Notes: generated by a model from the letters alone, not told the origin. A stretch of DNA of 64,000 bases from Streptomyces sp. CT34 (GCF_000805335.1 NZ_KN708638.1:6640579-6704578), one strand, 5' to 3'. Shown: positions 41,496 through 50,950, counted from the stretch's first letter. Numbers and translations are program-made.

Positions 41496-42764
41496 TCAGC
41501 TCGTACGAACCGGTACTGGCCCCTCAGGGACCTCATGTTCACGTGCTGCCATCGGCGGCCGACCCGCGCGATCGAGCATCTCGTCGACCGAGGCGGGAGT
41601 CACACGGGCGTAGACGTCCTGGACCCGTACCAGCCAGCGCCCCTCTCCGATGCTGTCGCTGTAGGGCTTGGACGGCAGGGCTGGCGCAGGCCGCTGCGAG
41701 CGGCGTCCTTCCCCGGCTGAGCGCAGTGCGGCAGCGATCCAGTACGCCTCAGCCGCAGCTTCGTGGTCTGGGTGGTCGGCCGTGGACTGGGCGACGACCG
41801 GCCAGAGTTCGGGTACCACGTGATGACGCAGCTGCTCGACCGCGTCGCCGATCGCCTGGATCGTGCGGTCCAGGCGGACGTCCACGGCCGGGGCGTGGCG
41901 CACTGCCTCGCGCAGCCGCGAAGCAGGAGGCTGGAACCACAGGCCGGGGAACTGGTGGGCGAGGTCCCGACTCAGCGGATGCAGGCGCCACAGCGTTCGG
42001 CGGATCTTCCAGCGCTCGACTGCCACCCCGGTGGTCGGCAGACTGGCCCCGCACATGAACAGCAGCGCGCCCAGCATGTTGAGCAGGTCGCTGAGCGAGA
42101 CCACGAGGTGGGTACGTCCGGGCGAAGCGGGAATGACCATGGCGCCCCACATGAAGGTCACGCGGATCACCGAGTACGCCGCGAACAGCCAGCAGGCCGC
42201 GGCACCCAGGGCCAAGCTGATGCGCAGCACGGCTGATTCGGCGCGCCGACTGACGTGTCCCCACTGGTAGGCGCAGGTCGCGCCCGACGAGCCCAGATAC
42301 AGGTAGTAGCAGGTGGCGAACAGACATGCGCCCCACTGTCCGGCGTGATCGGCCGTGAAGTCGCGGCTCGGTACGGAGCGGTCGATCACGATGCCGAACA
42401 GGATCAGCATCAAGGGGATGACCACCACAGTGGCGCGCCGGGATATGCGTGCGACACGGCGGCAGATCTCGATGTGGCGTGGCGGGGCGTCCTGGCTGAC
42501 GCCGTAGCTGGTCACTGCGTAGCTGAGCAGGGCCAGTGCGGCAGCCATGGCGGAGAGATCCTTGACCAATCCGCTCAGGTCGGTGATGCCGAGGCTGTCG
42601 ATGCCGTGCCTGACCGGGGGGAACCGGGACCAGAGTGCTACGGCGAAGCCGGCGGAACAGCCCCACAGGGTGCGTCGCAGGGGGTCGCCGTAGCGGACGG
42701 CGGGCAGGCGCCACAGCGCGACGGCGGTCATCGCGATGCAGACGAACAGGAGGAAGGTGTTCAC
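41496..42764 (-). CDS. MAB_1171c-like membrane protein
   Basis: GTG 42764 gives a 422-residue protein with about seven hydrophobic spans in its first 250 residues (FLLFVCIAMTAVALWRL, VVVIPLMLILFGIVI, LGAAACWLFAAYSVI, MLGALLFMCGASL). A cytoplasmic helical C-terminal domain has LWRLHPLSRDLAHQFPGLWF, the family's recognisable segment. These proteins are repeatedly found with ImmA/IrrE proteases and XRE regulators in Streptomyces; they are annotated as putative transporters without evidence. It starts a few bases after the protease gene stop. Confidence 0.75.
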   Translation of the reverse strand: MNTFLLFVCIAMTAVALWRLPAVRYGDPLRRTLWGCSAGFAVALWSRFPPVRHGIDSLGITDLSGLVKDLSAMAAALALLSYAVTSYGVSQDAPPRHIEICRRVARISRRATVVVIPLMLILFGIVIDRSVPSRDFTADHAGQWGACLFATCYYLYLGSSGATCAYQWGHVSRRAESAVLRISLALGAAACWLFAAYSVIRVTFMWGAMVIPASPGRTHLVVSLSDLLNMLGALLFMCGASLPTTGVAVERWKIRRTLWRLHPLSRDLAHQFPGLWFQPPASRLREAVRHAPAVDVRLDRTIQAIGDAVEQLRHHVVPELWPVVAQSTADHPDHEAAAEAYWIAAALRSAGEGRRSQRPAPALPSKPYSDSIGEGRWLVRVQDVYARVTPASVDEMLDRAGRPPMAAREHEVPEGPVPVRTS

Positions 42765-42771
42765 GTCGTCC

Positions 42772-43356
42772 TCACGGCCGTCGGCCCCGCTGGAGCGGGG
42801 CAAGGGGGTGGGTGAGGGTGGCTTCCATGACGCTGAGCAGGTCCTTGCCGAAGGCCGCTTGCTGGCGTATCTGCTGGCGGATGTAGGAGGCTGACAGCTC
42901 GGCCTCCCGCTCCTCAGCGGTGCCGTAGTGCGCGCGGGCGTTCACCACCGCTGTTGAGTCCGCGAGTTCGGGAAGAATCGGCTGAAGCTCTGCAAGCAAT
43001 TCATCGGCTACTGCCGCTTCGTTGCCGTGGTCCAGCCATAGGTGGGCCAGTTCGTGGAAAATGATATTGAAGGTCTGGTTAGGCGTGGGGCGGGGACGGT
43101 AGGCGATGATCTGCGTCTGACCGACGCTGAGGCGCAGACCGCATGCCGAGCGAAGGTCGGTCGCCGGTGTGGTCACGGGCAGCAGGTGAATGGTGCAGTC
43201 GCGAGCCTGCTCAATGTTCGCAATCAAGCTCTTCAGCCTGTATGGGTTGGGCAGCGGGAAATCATGCAGCCTCCGCATGCAGTGCCTACTCAGCCGTCGA
43301 ATCTCGCCGCCCTCAAGCGCTCGGCGAATGGCCATCCCTGCGGCCGCCTTTCTCAT
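42772..43356 (-). CDS. ImmA/IrrE-type metalloprotease
   Basis: A 194-residue zinc protease with the motif FHELAHLWLDH (HExxH at residues 101-105) and EREAELSASYIRQQI supplying the third ligand Glu. ImmA cleaves phage-like XRE repressors and IrrE/PprI cleaves DdrO, so the nearby XRE proteins are candidate targets. ATG 43356 and ATG 43335 are both possible starts. It forms an operon with the MAB_1171c-like membrane protein, which may sense a signal. Confidence 0.85.
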   Translation of the reverse strand: MRKAAAGMAIRRALEGGEIRRLSRHCMRRLHDFPLPNPYRLKSLIANIEQARDCTIHLLPVTTPATDLRSACGLRLSVGQTQIIAYRPRPTPNQTFNIIFHELAHLWLDHGNEAAVADELLAELQPILPELADSTAVVNARAHYGTAEEREAELSASYIRQQIRQQAAFGKDLLSVMEATLTHPLAPLQRGRRP

Positions 43357-43361
43357 CTCTC

Positions 43362-43628
43362 GTGCCTGCCCTACTGCCGATTCCCCCCGTTCCTGCTACG
43401 CCCGAGCAGGTAAAAGATCTTGCACGGGGCGCAATGCGCCTGTGCCGGGTCAGTTCGATGGCGCAGCGACGTGTGCTGCACCCCTCGGGACTGCCCGACT
43501 GCTCCGACCTGGCCGACCGCCGAAGCAACCGCGTCGTCGTCGCGCACCCGCACGGTCAACTCGCGCTGGCGTGGGGCGACTCAATGACCAAGATCGGAAT
43601 TCCCCCTACACTCAGCCCATTCCAGTAG
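43362..43628 (+). CDS. Possible small protein
   Basis: A GTG at 43362 opens an 88-codon frame (ATPEQVKDLARGAMRLCRV, NRVVVAHPHGQLALAWGD). Composition is protein-like, but no ribosome binding site or family is visible and the start abuts the divergent protease gene. It may be a fragment. The rest of the gap to 43828 shows nothing. Confidence 0.3.
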   Translation: MPALLPIPPVPATPEQVKDLARGAMRLCRVSSMAQRRVLHPSGLPDCSDLADRRSNRVVVAHPHGQLALAWGDSMTKIGIPPTLSPFQ

Positions 43629-44907
43629 CATCCCGACTCTCGCTCCAGGTGCAAACCACGAGCCCTGCCGCACCAACTGCCAGCGACGCGGGCGCCCTTC
43701 CACTTTCAGCCGAGGTGAAGCTCACTGATAGGTGATCCGGAGAAATGGGACGCAATTGACCTAGGGGCGGGCGCCGGGCAACGTCCGGGACGTCCGCTTG
43801 CTTGCGCATTCCATGTACTCTCCCAGTCATGCGATTCTCGGCAGATGCCCTCCTATTCGACAGCGACGAAACGCTGGTTTCCTCCCTGCAATCGGTCATA
43901 CGCGTGTGGAGCTGGTGGGCCGAGTCGTACGGAATGACCTTGAAAGAGGCCATGAGCCGCGTCGAGGTGCACGGCCGGCCGGCTGCCGCGATCATTGCGG
44001 ATCTCCTACCGGAAGAGCAGGTCCGAGAGGGCGTGCAGCGCCTGGTGGATGCAGAGGTGGCCGACGCGGCTGCTGGTGGCGTGCAGGCGGTACCCGGTGC
44101 CGTCGAACTACTGGCCTCGCTGCCGGAGGGCCGCTGGGCCGTGGTGACGTCCGGCAGTCGGCGAGTGGCCGAAGCTCGTCTCACCCCGGTCGGCATCCGG
44201 CCCAAGTTCTTGATCACTTCCGACGATGTCAGCCGCCACAAGCCCCACCCCGAGCCGTTCCTCGTGGCGGCCGAGCAGCTCGGCCTCGACCCCGCCCGCT
44301 GCATCGTGGTTGAGGACTCGCCCGCCGGACTGGCGTCCGGGAAGGCGGCCGGCATGGCCACCATCGCCCTGACCACGACGCACCAGGCGGAGCAGCTCGA
44401 GGCGGACGCCACGGTTGCCGACCTCACCAGCGTGTCCATCCGGGTCGCCGAGGCCGGGGACCTGGAGGTCACCGTCGGCTGACCGGCCGCCGAGGGGGCC
44501 GGCGTCGGCAACAGCCCGCGCTGCCGGGTCCAGTAGGCGGCTGCAACCAGCGCGTAGAGCAAGTACAGGCCGAAGAACGCGGCGACCTGGGGAACGGTCG
44601 TGTCCGCGGTCCCCACGCCGGTCAGAGCGGACCGGGAGGCGGCCAGGGTCACGGTGCTGACCACGCCGACGACCAGCGTCAGGGCCTCCACGCCCAGGGG
44701 CTGAACGTCAAGATCACGCAGTTCCTGCCGGATGCGACGTTGCAGATTACTGTCGGCCGGACGCTTACGCCAGGTGCGTCCCCGGTGCCGCACCGCGGCC
44801 CCCGGCTGTCTTGCGTCGGAATCCGTACCCTCGCCGCGCCCCTCGGCCTCCGCCGCTCTATGGACACGGCCATTCCGGGCGTCCGGGGCACCGTTCCACC
44901 ACCACAT
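43612..44907 (-). CDS. Small two-span membrane protein, 3' end unclear
   Basis: ATG 44907 has GAGGAA 6 nt upstream. The first 150 residues look coding: a disordered basic part, RRIRQELRDLDVQPLGVEAL, then two membrane helices (ALTLVVGVVSTVTLAA and AAFFGLYLLYALVAAAYW). The frame then runs without a stop through the antisense of the HAD gene to 43612. The real protein probably ended near 44470 and lost its stop, or a frameshift is present. I report the open frame; only 44470-44907 is supported. Confidence 0.45.
   Translation of the reverse strand: MWWWNGAPDARNGRVHRAAEAEGRGEGTDSDARQPGAAVRHRGRTWRKRPADSNLQRRIRQELRDLDVQPLGVEALTLVVGVVSTVTLAASRSALTGVGTADTTVPQVAAFFGLYLLYALVAAAYWTRQRGLLPTPAPSAAGQPTVTSRSPASATRMDTLVRSATVASASSCSAWCVVVRAMVAMPAAFPDASPAGESSTTMQRAGSRPSCSAATRNGSGWGLWRLTSSEVIKNLGRMPTGVRRASATRRLPDVTTAQRPSGSEASSSTAPGTACTPPAAASATSASTRRCTPSRTCSSGRRSAMIAAAGRPCTSTRLMASFKVIPYDSAHQLHTRMTDCREETSVSSLSNRRASAENRMTGRVHGMRKQADVPDVARRPPLGQLRPISPDHLSVSFTSAESGRAPASLAVGAAGLVVCTWSESRDATGMG
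43829..44482 (+). CDS. HAD-superfamily phosphatase
   Basis: ATG 43829 gives a 217-residue protein with all HAD motifs: LLFDSDETLV (motif I, nucleophile and acid Asp), VVTSGSRRVAEARL (motif II Ser/Thr), HKPHPEPFL (motif III Lys) and CIVVEDSPAGLASGKAAGM (motif IV). The helical cap between motifs I and II and the GPP/beta-PGM-like order suggest hydrolysis of a small sugar phosphate or 2-deoxy-sugar phosphate. Substrate unknown. Its end meets the minus-strand membrane-protein frame. Confidence 0.85.
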   Translation: MRFSADALLFDSDETLVSSLQSVIRVWSWWAESYGMTLKEAMSRVEVHGRPAAAIIADLLPEEQVREGVQRLVDAEVADAAAGGVQAVPGAVELLASLPEGRWAVVTSGSRRVAEARLTPVGIRPKFLITSDDVSRHKPHPEPFLVAAEQLGLDPARCIVVEDSPAGLASGKAAGMATIALTTTHQAEQLEADATVADLTSVSIRVAEAGDLEVTVG

Positions 44908-45566
44908 AACTGTTCCTCATACTCATGGCTTCCCGACACAGTCGATCTTGCGATGCGCTGGGGCGAGGGGCATCAGTGCCGCATTGCTGCGCCTCATCGA
45001 CGGGCAAAAGAACCCCGATGATGCCGGAAATGATCTTCACTCGACCCCGTGGGTCTTATGCCGCGACCGCTTGTCGAATCAGTCGGTAAGAGGATTTAAG
45101 TCAGACGCCAAGAGGGCGTCAACGGCGACCTTATGCCCGATTTGCATGGATAGATTGCTCGGGTGGCGTGCGCCTGCTGGGGTGCCTGTGACCCCTCAAT
45201 TGCCTTGCTTTACAAGCGGAATGAGGGAATCCGGAGGATTGGATGGTGGCTCCGGAATCGCGGTCTAGACCGGCTGCGATGAGGGGGGGTGAAAACCGGC
45301 AAACATTTGCCGGTCCTGTGATCCCTGTCGAGGTGGGCGGGAGGGATGCCCCTTTCGCACGTAATCGCCCCCACCGTTCCGGTTGGAATGTTCAAGCCTG
45401 AACCGTGACATTCTCTGCAGTATGTGGCCGGTACCACAAGTGCACAAGATCGCAAAATCTTGCGTATTGTCTACCGCGAGACGCAGGGGGGCCAGCGATC
45501 GCGCTGACCCCTCTTTTTTCATGCCCGAAAGCAGGCGCGTCTCCCCAGGACACGACAGGAGGGCTG
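44908..45566. promoter_or_regulatory. Regulatory gap with two palindromes before the MmyB-XRE gene
   Basis: No convincing gene in this 659-bp gap. ACCGGCAAA-CA-TTTGCCGGT at 45295-45314 is a perfect 9-bp-arm palindrome, and CAAGAT-N6-ATCTTG lies at 45445-45462, about 105 bp before the regulator start. Both are good operator candidates for the regulator or for another factor. Confidence 0.5.
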
Positions 45567-46988
45567 ATGGTCGCGCAGCGGCGGGCCGGCAGTAGCAAGG
45601 GCGCTGCCGGGAAGAGAGCCTCTTCCGAACGGCCCACCGGAGTCGCCGGTCAGTACATGGGGTTCGGCGCACTGCTCGTGCAGTGGCGCAAAGCCGCCGG
45701 CCTCACGCAGCGGCCCGTATGGCGGGCCCTCGGCATCTCCGAACGTAAATACCGCATGATCGAAAAGGGAGCGACGCCGCGGTTCTCGCAGGTCCAGTGC
45801 GATGCCCTAGCCGAGGTTCTCAAACTGGACCAAGAGGAACGCCATGCCCTGCTGCTCCACAACGTGGGCACATACCTGCGGGCCGCACCCTCCGAGGGGC
45901 GCCCTGACGTGAAGCCGGCGCTGAGGCTGCTCATCGACCGGCAGATGCCCAGCCCCACCTATCTGTCCGACCGCAACTGGAACATCCTCGCGTACAACGA
46001 AGCCATGGCCGAGCTGTGGCCATGGGTCATGGAGCCCCGGGCCAATCTGATCCGCTGGGCCCTCACTACCGCCGAGGGGCGCGCTACCTATCACGACTGG
46101 CACAAGCACGCCACGGTCTTCGTGCGGATGCTCCGGTTTGCGCTCACCAACCAGCGTGACGACCCGGATCTGCAGGAACTGATCGAGGACGTCAGAAAGA
46201 ACCCCGAGGTACGGCAGATCTGGGATTCGGACGACGACATGGTTGAGCACCGCGATGGCCACGTCTTCTTGGCCAGCGTGCCGACCCTGGGATGGAAGAC
46301 GATCGAGATCGTCAGCCATGTGGCATACCCCGCGATCATGCCCGACTGCCGCTTCGTCGTCATGACCTGGGTGGAGGCGGAATCAGACAGTCAGCGGGAC
46401 GCACTGGGCGGTATCCGCAACGGCTGGGTCGACCAGACCCACAACACGCCAGGCGACCGACACCGAGCCCAGGAGCGGATCGCGGACGCAGAGCGACTCC
46501 GCTCCGAAGATGTCCGCACCGCTCGCCTCGTGATGGAAAGCGCCGATGAGGCCGCGGCGCGGGCAGGCGCGGGAGGCGTCCATCTGCCTGCCCTCAGCCG
46601 CCTCCTCGGGCCCGACTGCCAGCTGACTCTCTCGCCGTCCAAACGCACTGTGATCTGGGCCATCGAAGAGGGACCGGGAGCGTGGGGCGCAAGCGAAGTG
46701 GCGCCCTCAACAGTGATCGCCCGTGTCCCACGGGGAACTCTGCCGCCGGAGGCACGAGCAGAGATGAAGCAGTTGATACGCATCGCGCTGCCCGCACCCC
46801 GCGACGCCGCCGACTCCCGCATCGAGCTGCTCCTCGGCGAACTCGACGAGGAGCAGCGCCTCCTGCGCGAAATCCAGGAGGACCTGTCTGGGCACGACCA
46901 CATACAGCCCGACTGCCGAGACACGGACAGCCAAGTCTATGAGCTGCGGCCCGGCTTGGCGCAGCAAGCTCTCAGGCCGGGGGCCTAG
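45567..46988 (+). CDS. XRE regulator with MmyB-like ligand-binding domain
   Basis: ATG 45567 follows ACAGGAGGG. The 473-residue product has an N-terminal HTH (FGALLVQWRKAAGLTQ, ALGISERKYRMIEKG) and then the MmyB-like domain: MPSPTYLSDRNWNILAYNEAMAELW, NLIRWALT, VRMLRFAL. This domain binds fatty acids or related hydrophobic ligands in characterised relatives. A further 200-residue helical C-terminal part is not assigned. The thioesterase gene 80 bp downstream may be its target. Confidence 0.8.
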   Translation: MVAQRRAGSSKGAAGKRASSERPTGVAGQYMGFGALLVQWRKAAGLTQRPVWRALGISERKYRMIEKGATPRFSQVQCDALAEVLKLDQEERHALLLHNVGTYLRAAPSEGRPDVKPALRLLIDRQMPSPTYLSDRNWNILAYNEAMAELWPWVMEPRANLIRWALTTAEGRATYHDWHKHATVFVRMLRFALTNQRDDPDLQELIEDVRKNPEVRQIWDSDDDMVEHRDGHVFLASVPTLGWKTIEIVSHVAYPAIMPDCRFVVMTWVEAESDSQRDALGGIRNGWVDQTHNTPGDRHRAQERIADAERLRSEDVRTARLVMESADEAAARAGAGGVHLPALSRLLGPDCQLTLSPSKRTVIWAIEEGPGAWGASEVAPSTVIARVPRGTLPPEARAEMKQLIRIALPAPRDAADSRIELLLGELDEEQRLLREIQEDLSGHDHIQPDCRDTDSQVYELRPGLAQQALRPGA

Positions 46989-47067
46989 CGAACGACACGG
47001 CGGCGAGCTTCACGCCACTGCAGCCCCTGCGACCCTCCCTCCGGCCTCCTCGTAGAAAGCCCTTTCC

Positions 47068-47487
47068 GTGCACAGCTACATCTACCCCTGCCCGCTGCGC
47101 TGGGCCGACGCCGACGCTTACGGACACATCAACAACGCACTGTTCCTCCGGTACATGGAGGAAGCGCGCACCAGGATGTTCCGCGAGATGCTGCCCGCGG
47201 ACGAAGCAGACCGTCGCCGGAACGCGTTCGTGGTGAGCCGCGCCAGCATCGACTACCGAGCCCCTCTGCACTACCGCGAAACTCCCGTCGACGTACACGT
47301 CTGGGTTGCACAGCACCGGGCCGTCTCCTTCGAGCTGGCCTACGAGATCCGCGACGCCGACCAACTGTACGTCGAGGGCACGACCACGATCGCCGCCTAC
47401 AACCTCGACACTGGTCGGCCCCGCCGCCTCTCGGAAGCCGAGCGCGCATTCCTGGCGCGCTACGACGGATCTTGTTCACCGTCCTGA
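47068..47487 (+). CDS. 4HBT-family acyl-CoA thioesterase
   Basis: GTG 47068 gives a 139-residue hot-dog-fold protein with RWADADAYGHINNALFLRYMEEAR. The Asp-x-x-G-H-x-N-N active-site pattern is characteristic of 4-hydroxybenzoyl-CoA-thioesterase/YbgC-like enzymes. It hydrolyses acyl-CoA thioesters; chain specificity cannot be read. It follows an MmyB-type regulator, whose domain binds acyl ligands, which makes a functional link plausible. It converges with the minus-strand block that ends at 47536. Confidence 0.85.
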   Translation: MHSYIYPCPLRWADADAYGHINNALFLRYMEEARTRMFREMLPADEADRRRNAFVVSRASIDYRAPLHYRETPVDVHVWVAQHRAVSFELAYEIRDADQLYVEGTTTIAAYNLDTGRPRRLSEAERAFLARYDGSCSPS

Positions 47488-47535
47488 GCGCCCGTGAACG
47501 AAAGACCTACGGCCATGGCAGGCGCTGCTCCTGGA

Positions 47536-48684
47536 CTACTCCGCCGCTGCCATGCATCGAGTGATCAAGTCGGGCATGTCGTCCTCGCGTAGCGCGAGAT
47601 AGTGCTTGGGCGAGGTGTCGTGCAGGTGCCGTTTGATGACGACTTCGTAGAGATCGGCACGTTGGTCGTCCGCGTAGTGCTCGGTGAGCTGGTACCAGTG
47701 CATGAGTACGTGCCATGTGAACCGCTGGGGTGCGGGGGTGGCCTGCGCGTCCAGTGTCAGGTGATGGTGTTCTTTGGCGGAGGCGATCGTCTGGCGCAGC
47801 TGCGGCGGGACGATCTCGGGGTTGCTGGCCCGGTCGAGGATCTCCTCCAGGTCCTGGCCGCATGTCTTCCGGGGCGGGAGCGGATCACGAAGGGGCGGAG
47901 GGAAGACCTTGAGAGTGCCTTGCGGGCGGCGTGGCCACTGGTGATCTCGGCCGCGCGTGAGGTGATCGGCGTCGAGGCGTTCGAGGCCCTCGACGTCGTC
48001 AAGGTCGACCACGTAGCCGGCGGGCCCCTCCACCGTCTGCGCCTCGTCGTTGAAGACCCAGCCCAACTCCCGTACATACCCGCGGTGTCCCTTGAGCGGT
48101 CCAGCCTTGACCTTCACGCGCTGGTGCGTGCCGTAGCCACCACTTTCGGAGGTGATCGCCGACTGGACGACGCCGGCTGCCCAGTTGACGCCTACCTCCA
48201 GGGCAGGATCGGGAAGGCCGGACCCGACTCCGCGGCTCATGCCATCCCACCGAAATTCCGGGGTGTCCGGTACCCAGAGGCTTTCGGGCTGGTGCGTCGG
48301 GCCCATGAAGGCCAGGGCGGAACCCTTCGTCGGGGCGTTCGGGTCCCACGTGCGCGTCAGCCAGCGCCAGCACTCGGCCACCGGTTCACCGGGCGCCGCG
48401 GTACGGGTGAGGTCGTGCCCAGCTCCTGGCAGGACCGCGGTCACCAGCGCTTCGACGCGCTGGTCGTCGCGCAGTTGCCACAGCACCGCTTCCCATCGGA
48501 TCTCGTCAACGGCGCGGCGCTCACGCAGGTGCAGGGCGTAGAGCACCATGGCGACGATGCCACGCATCGCCACGTCGTCCCAGCAGCTCTCATCCATTCC
48601 ACCGGGGCGTTCAGCCGCAATCGCGGCGGTGGCGCGACGTACGGCGTCGTCCCACGGACTGGGACTGTCAGTGTGAGCGGGCAT
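47536..48684 (-). CDS. Uncharacterised 382-residue protein
   Basis: ATG 48684. No family recognised. In the middle (about residues 185-235) there is a KOW/SH3-like segment, HQRVKVKAGPLKGHRGYVREL, then GYVVDLDDVEG. Such folds bind RNA or protein in NusG and ribosomal proteins. The C-terminal third is helical and His-rich (AKEHHHLTLDAQ, HWYQLTEHYADDQ). It is the last of three large minus-strand genes of unknown function, separated from the next by 100 bp. Confidence 0.7.
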   Translation of the reverse strand: MPAHTDSPSPWDDAVRRATAAIAAERPGGMDESCWDDVAMRGIVAMVLYALHLRERRAVDEIRWEAVLWQLRDDQRVEALVTAVLPGAGHDLTRTAAPGEPVAECWRWLTRTWDPNAPTKGSALAFMGPTHQPESLWVPDTPEFRWDGMSRGVGSGLPDPALEVGVNWAAGVVQSAITSESGGYGTHQRVKVKAGPLKGHRGYVRELGWVFNDEAQTVEGPAGYVVDLDDVEGLERLDADHLTRGRDHQWPRRPQGTLKVFPPPLRDPLPPRKTCGQDLEEILDRASNPEIVPPQLRQTIASAKEHHHLTLDAQATPAPQRFTWHVLMHWYQLTEHYADDQRADLYEVVIKRHLHDTSPKHYLALREDDMPDLITRCMAAAE

Positions 48685-48784
48685 TGCGGACTCCTGCCAC
48701 CGGTTGGGCCGTGAATCTAGAAGACGAACGCTGAGGGCAAGGACTTGTGCGTGCGGCCCGCCTCGGCCTGTGCGGGCATGGACG

Positions 48785-50950
48785 TCAGAAGCGGACGAGG
48801 TAGGCCGGGTCGAGGACGCAGCTGAGGCCGATCACCAGGGCCGGTTCGCGGCGATCGCTGTACGTGTCGATCGGACGGTCGACGCGCAGGTGCCGCCACA
48901 GCAACGCGACGGGATCGCGCTCGGAATCGAGGTCGTGCCCGAGTGCTTGAAGCCGTGCGCCCCACCGCTGCGGAATCTCCTTTGCGGAGCCGTCGGTGGT
49001 GTTGGCGGGCAACAGGCTGCGGACGTCATCAAGCCCGACCTGCTCGATGCCGGAGCCTGATTCGTGGGAGAGGATGTACAGGGCGAGGGTCAGTGCCGCG
49101 CAGCCGTCGCTGAGGTCTCCATCGCCCACGCGGTAACCCTTGAACCGACGGCCGGCCAGTTCCATCGTGCGGGCCCAGGCTGCCTGCCACGCTTCCGGCC
49201 CGCCTTCGTCCTGCCATGCCTGGAGCCGGTCCAGCACGGTCTGCCGGGTCGCTGCCCACCGGTCGCTTTCCTGCTTCAGGTCGGCTACCAGGGCACGGAC
49301 TTGTGACTCTAGACGCTGTCCGTCTGGGCTGTCCTTGACGCTCGGGTTGGACAGCGCGTACGCCACCTTGAGAAGGAGGAGGGTGATCGCCCGGCCGCTG
49401 TGCCGCTGGGGCAGCTTCGGTCGCAGGGCCGTGGTCAGGGCCTGGGCGAGGTCCTCTCCCATCGGGGCGATCGCTTCGACGAGGGCGACGTCCTCGGCAT
49501 CCGGGCCGCGGTACCAGCTGGCGCTACGGGCGTCGGCCTTGCGCTGCTGGTATTCCGTGACCAGCGGCATCAGGCGGCGAGCCTCGTAGGCGGGGTCTGC
49601 CTCGCACAAGATCAGCTGTTTGAGGAGGCGACGGCCCAGCTGGCTGCCGGGGAGGTCGCCGGCGGGAGACATCACGGTGACGCCACAGCGGCAGTGCAAG
49701 GTGAGCGGGTCGCCCCAGCGACCCTCGACAAGATGGTTCTCCCGGTTGCCGCAGGCCGGGCACGCCAGGGCCTCCAGGCCGGTCTCGTGGTCGTAGTTGG
49801 GCTCGCTGATCGAGGAGTCCTCGGAGATCACCTCATTCCAGCGTGCCACCTCGGCATCCCACCGTTCCACGAGGATCCAGCCGACATTGATCTGCCAGGT
49901 CTGGTCTTCGGGGTAGCCGTCCGGGGCCCCTTCGACGGGTTCGTCCTCGCTGTACCCGTTGTAGGGCAGGGCAACGCGTCGTCCTTGTTCAGCCGTGGGC
50001 GCGGCCACCTGAGCGCGGGTGTCCCCGCGCATCGCGGAGGCCCGGTGCGCGAGGGTGCACTGGTGCTCGACCTGGCGCAGGCCGTGTGGACAGCCGGCAG
50101 CATGGGCGGCGACCGTGAGCCGGGCGAACTGGCACAGTTCGGCCAGGAATCCGGCATCAGCTCGTGCCAGGCGTTTGACGGGCACGGCGATGTCGTCGAT
50201 CTCGGGCGGCGCCACGTACCTCCGCAGGATGCTGCCGACCTGCTCCGTGTCCTGCAGAACGGGGATCGCGCGAGTGAAGATGAGGGCACGGATCTGCTCG
50301 ACGGAGACGCCATCCTGGATGGCTTGGTGGTGGAGTACCGCGCCCAGCAGCAGCCCCACGGCATCGGCGCCGTCGTGCGGCAGCCCCAACTCCCGGCGCG
50401 CGAAGGCGTGCTCCTTCCAGAAGTCCGAGAACTCCCGGGCCGCGAAGCGGTTGGTCTCGAACCACCACGTGACCATCAGCGCACTGAGCCCGAAGCATGC
50501 TTGCGACAGAGTCTGCGCGGTATCCAGGCCCTCCTCGTTCGCGACCACCAAGTGTCCGACCAACAGTTCCAGCGCGGTGTGGGCGGCGCTCCGTCGCTCG
50601 GCGACCGTCAGCTGCTCGCACTCTTCGAACAGCGGCTCAGCGGCGGTCACGGCTCGAACAAGGCGCCGGAGTTCCGCCGAGCATGGACCGGACCGATCGC
50701 CATCGTCCGTCATGAACGGGGGCAACTCGCCACGGTAGACGCGGAGCGCGGTCAGCCGGGAGACCTCTACCAGGCGTGCCACGCAGGCCGAATCAGCGGC
50801 CACCTGGCCCAGCAGCCGGTCCATGCACCCGGTGCAGCCCTTGAGGGCCGCTGCCATCAGCTCACCGAGCAGTTGCTGGTCGACCGGCCGGCCGTCCGCG
50901 TCCGTCGACCCGCCCGGCAGTTCCACAGGATCGTGCTCGTGTGTCCCCAC
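48785..50950 (-). CDS. Uncharacterised 721-residue zinc-finger protein
   Basis: The start at 50950 gives a 721-residue protein. No known domain dominates. A single zinc ribbon is visible near residues 415-450 (LACPACGNRENH and LHCRCGVTV: four Cys). The rest is helical with Cys pairs near the N-terminus (GCTGCMDRLLG). No ATPase, nuclease or protease motif is seen. It lies between the genes at 47536 and 51229, all on the minus strand. Function unknown. Confidence 0.7.
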   Translation of the reverse strand: MGTHEHDPVELPGGSTDADGRPVDQQLLGELMAAALKGCTGCMDRLLGQVAADSACVARLVEVSRLTALRVYRGELPPFMTDDGDRSGPCSAELRRLVRAVTAAEPLFEECEQLTVAERRSAAHTALELLVGHLVVANEEGLDTAQTLSQACFGLSALMVTWWFETNRFAAREFSDFWKEHAFARRELGLPHDGADAVGLLLGAVLHHQAIQDGVSVEQIRALIFTRAIPVLQDTEQVGSILRRYVAPPEIDDIAVPVKRLARADAGFLAELCQFARLTVAAHAAGCPHGLRQVEHQCTLAHRASAMRGDTRAQVAAPTAEQGRRVALPYNGYSEDEPVEGAPDGYPEDQTWQINVGWILVERWDAEVARWNEVISEDSSISEPNYDHETGLEALACPACGNRENHLVEGRWGDPLTLHCRCGVTVMSPAGDLPGSQLGRRLLKQLILCEADPAYEARRLMPLVTEYQQRKADARSASWYRGPDAEDVALVEAIAPMGEDLAQALTTALRPKLPQRHSGRAITLLLLKVAYALSNPSVKDSPDGQRLESQVRALVADLKQESDRWAATRQTVLDRLQAWQDEGGPEAWQAAWARTMELAGRRFKGYRVGDGDLSDGCAALTLALYILSHESGSGIEQVGLDDVRSLLPANTTDGSAKEIPQRWGARLQALGHDLDSERDPVALLWRHLRVDRPIDTYSDRREPALVIGLSCVLDPAYLVRF

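Noticed and set aside
44732..45268. A 178-codon plus-strand open frame before the MmyB-XRE gene
   Set aside because: Its first part is antisense to the membrane-protein start. There is no ribosome binding site and its composition is not protein-like.
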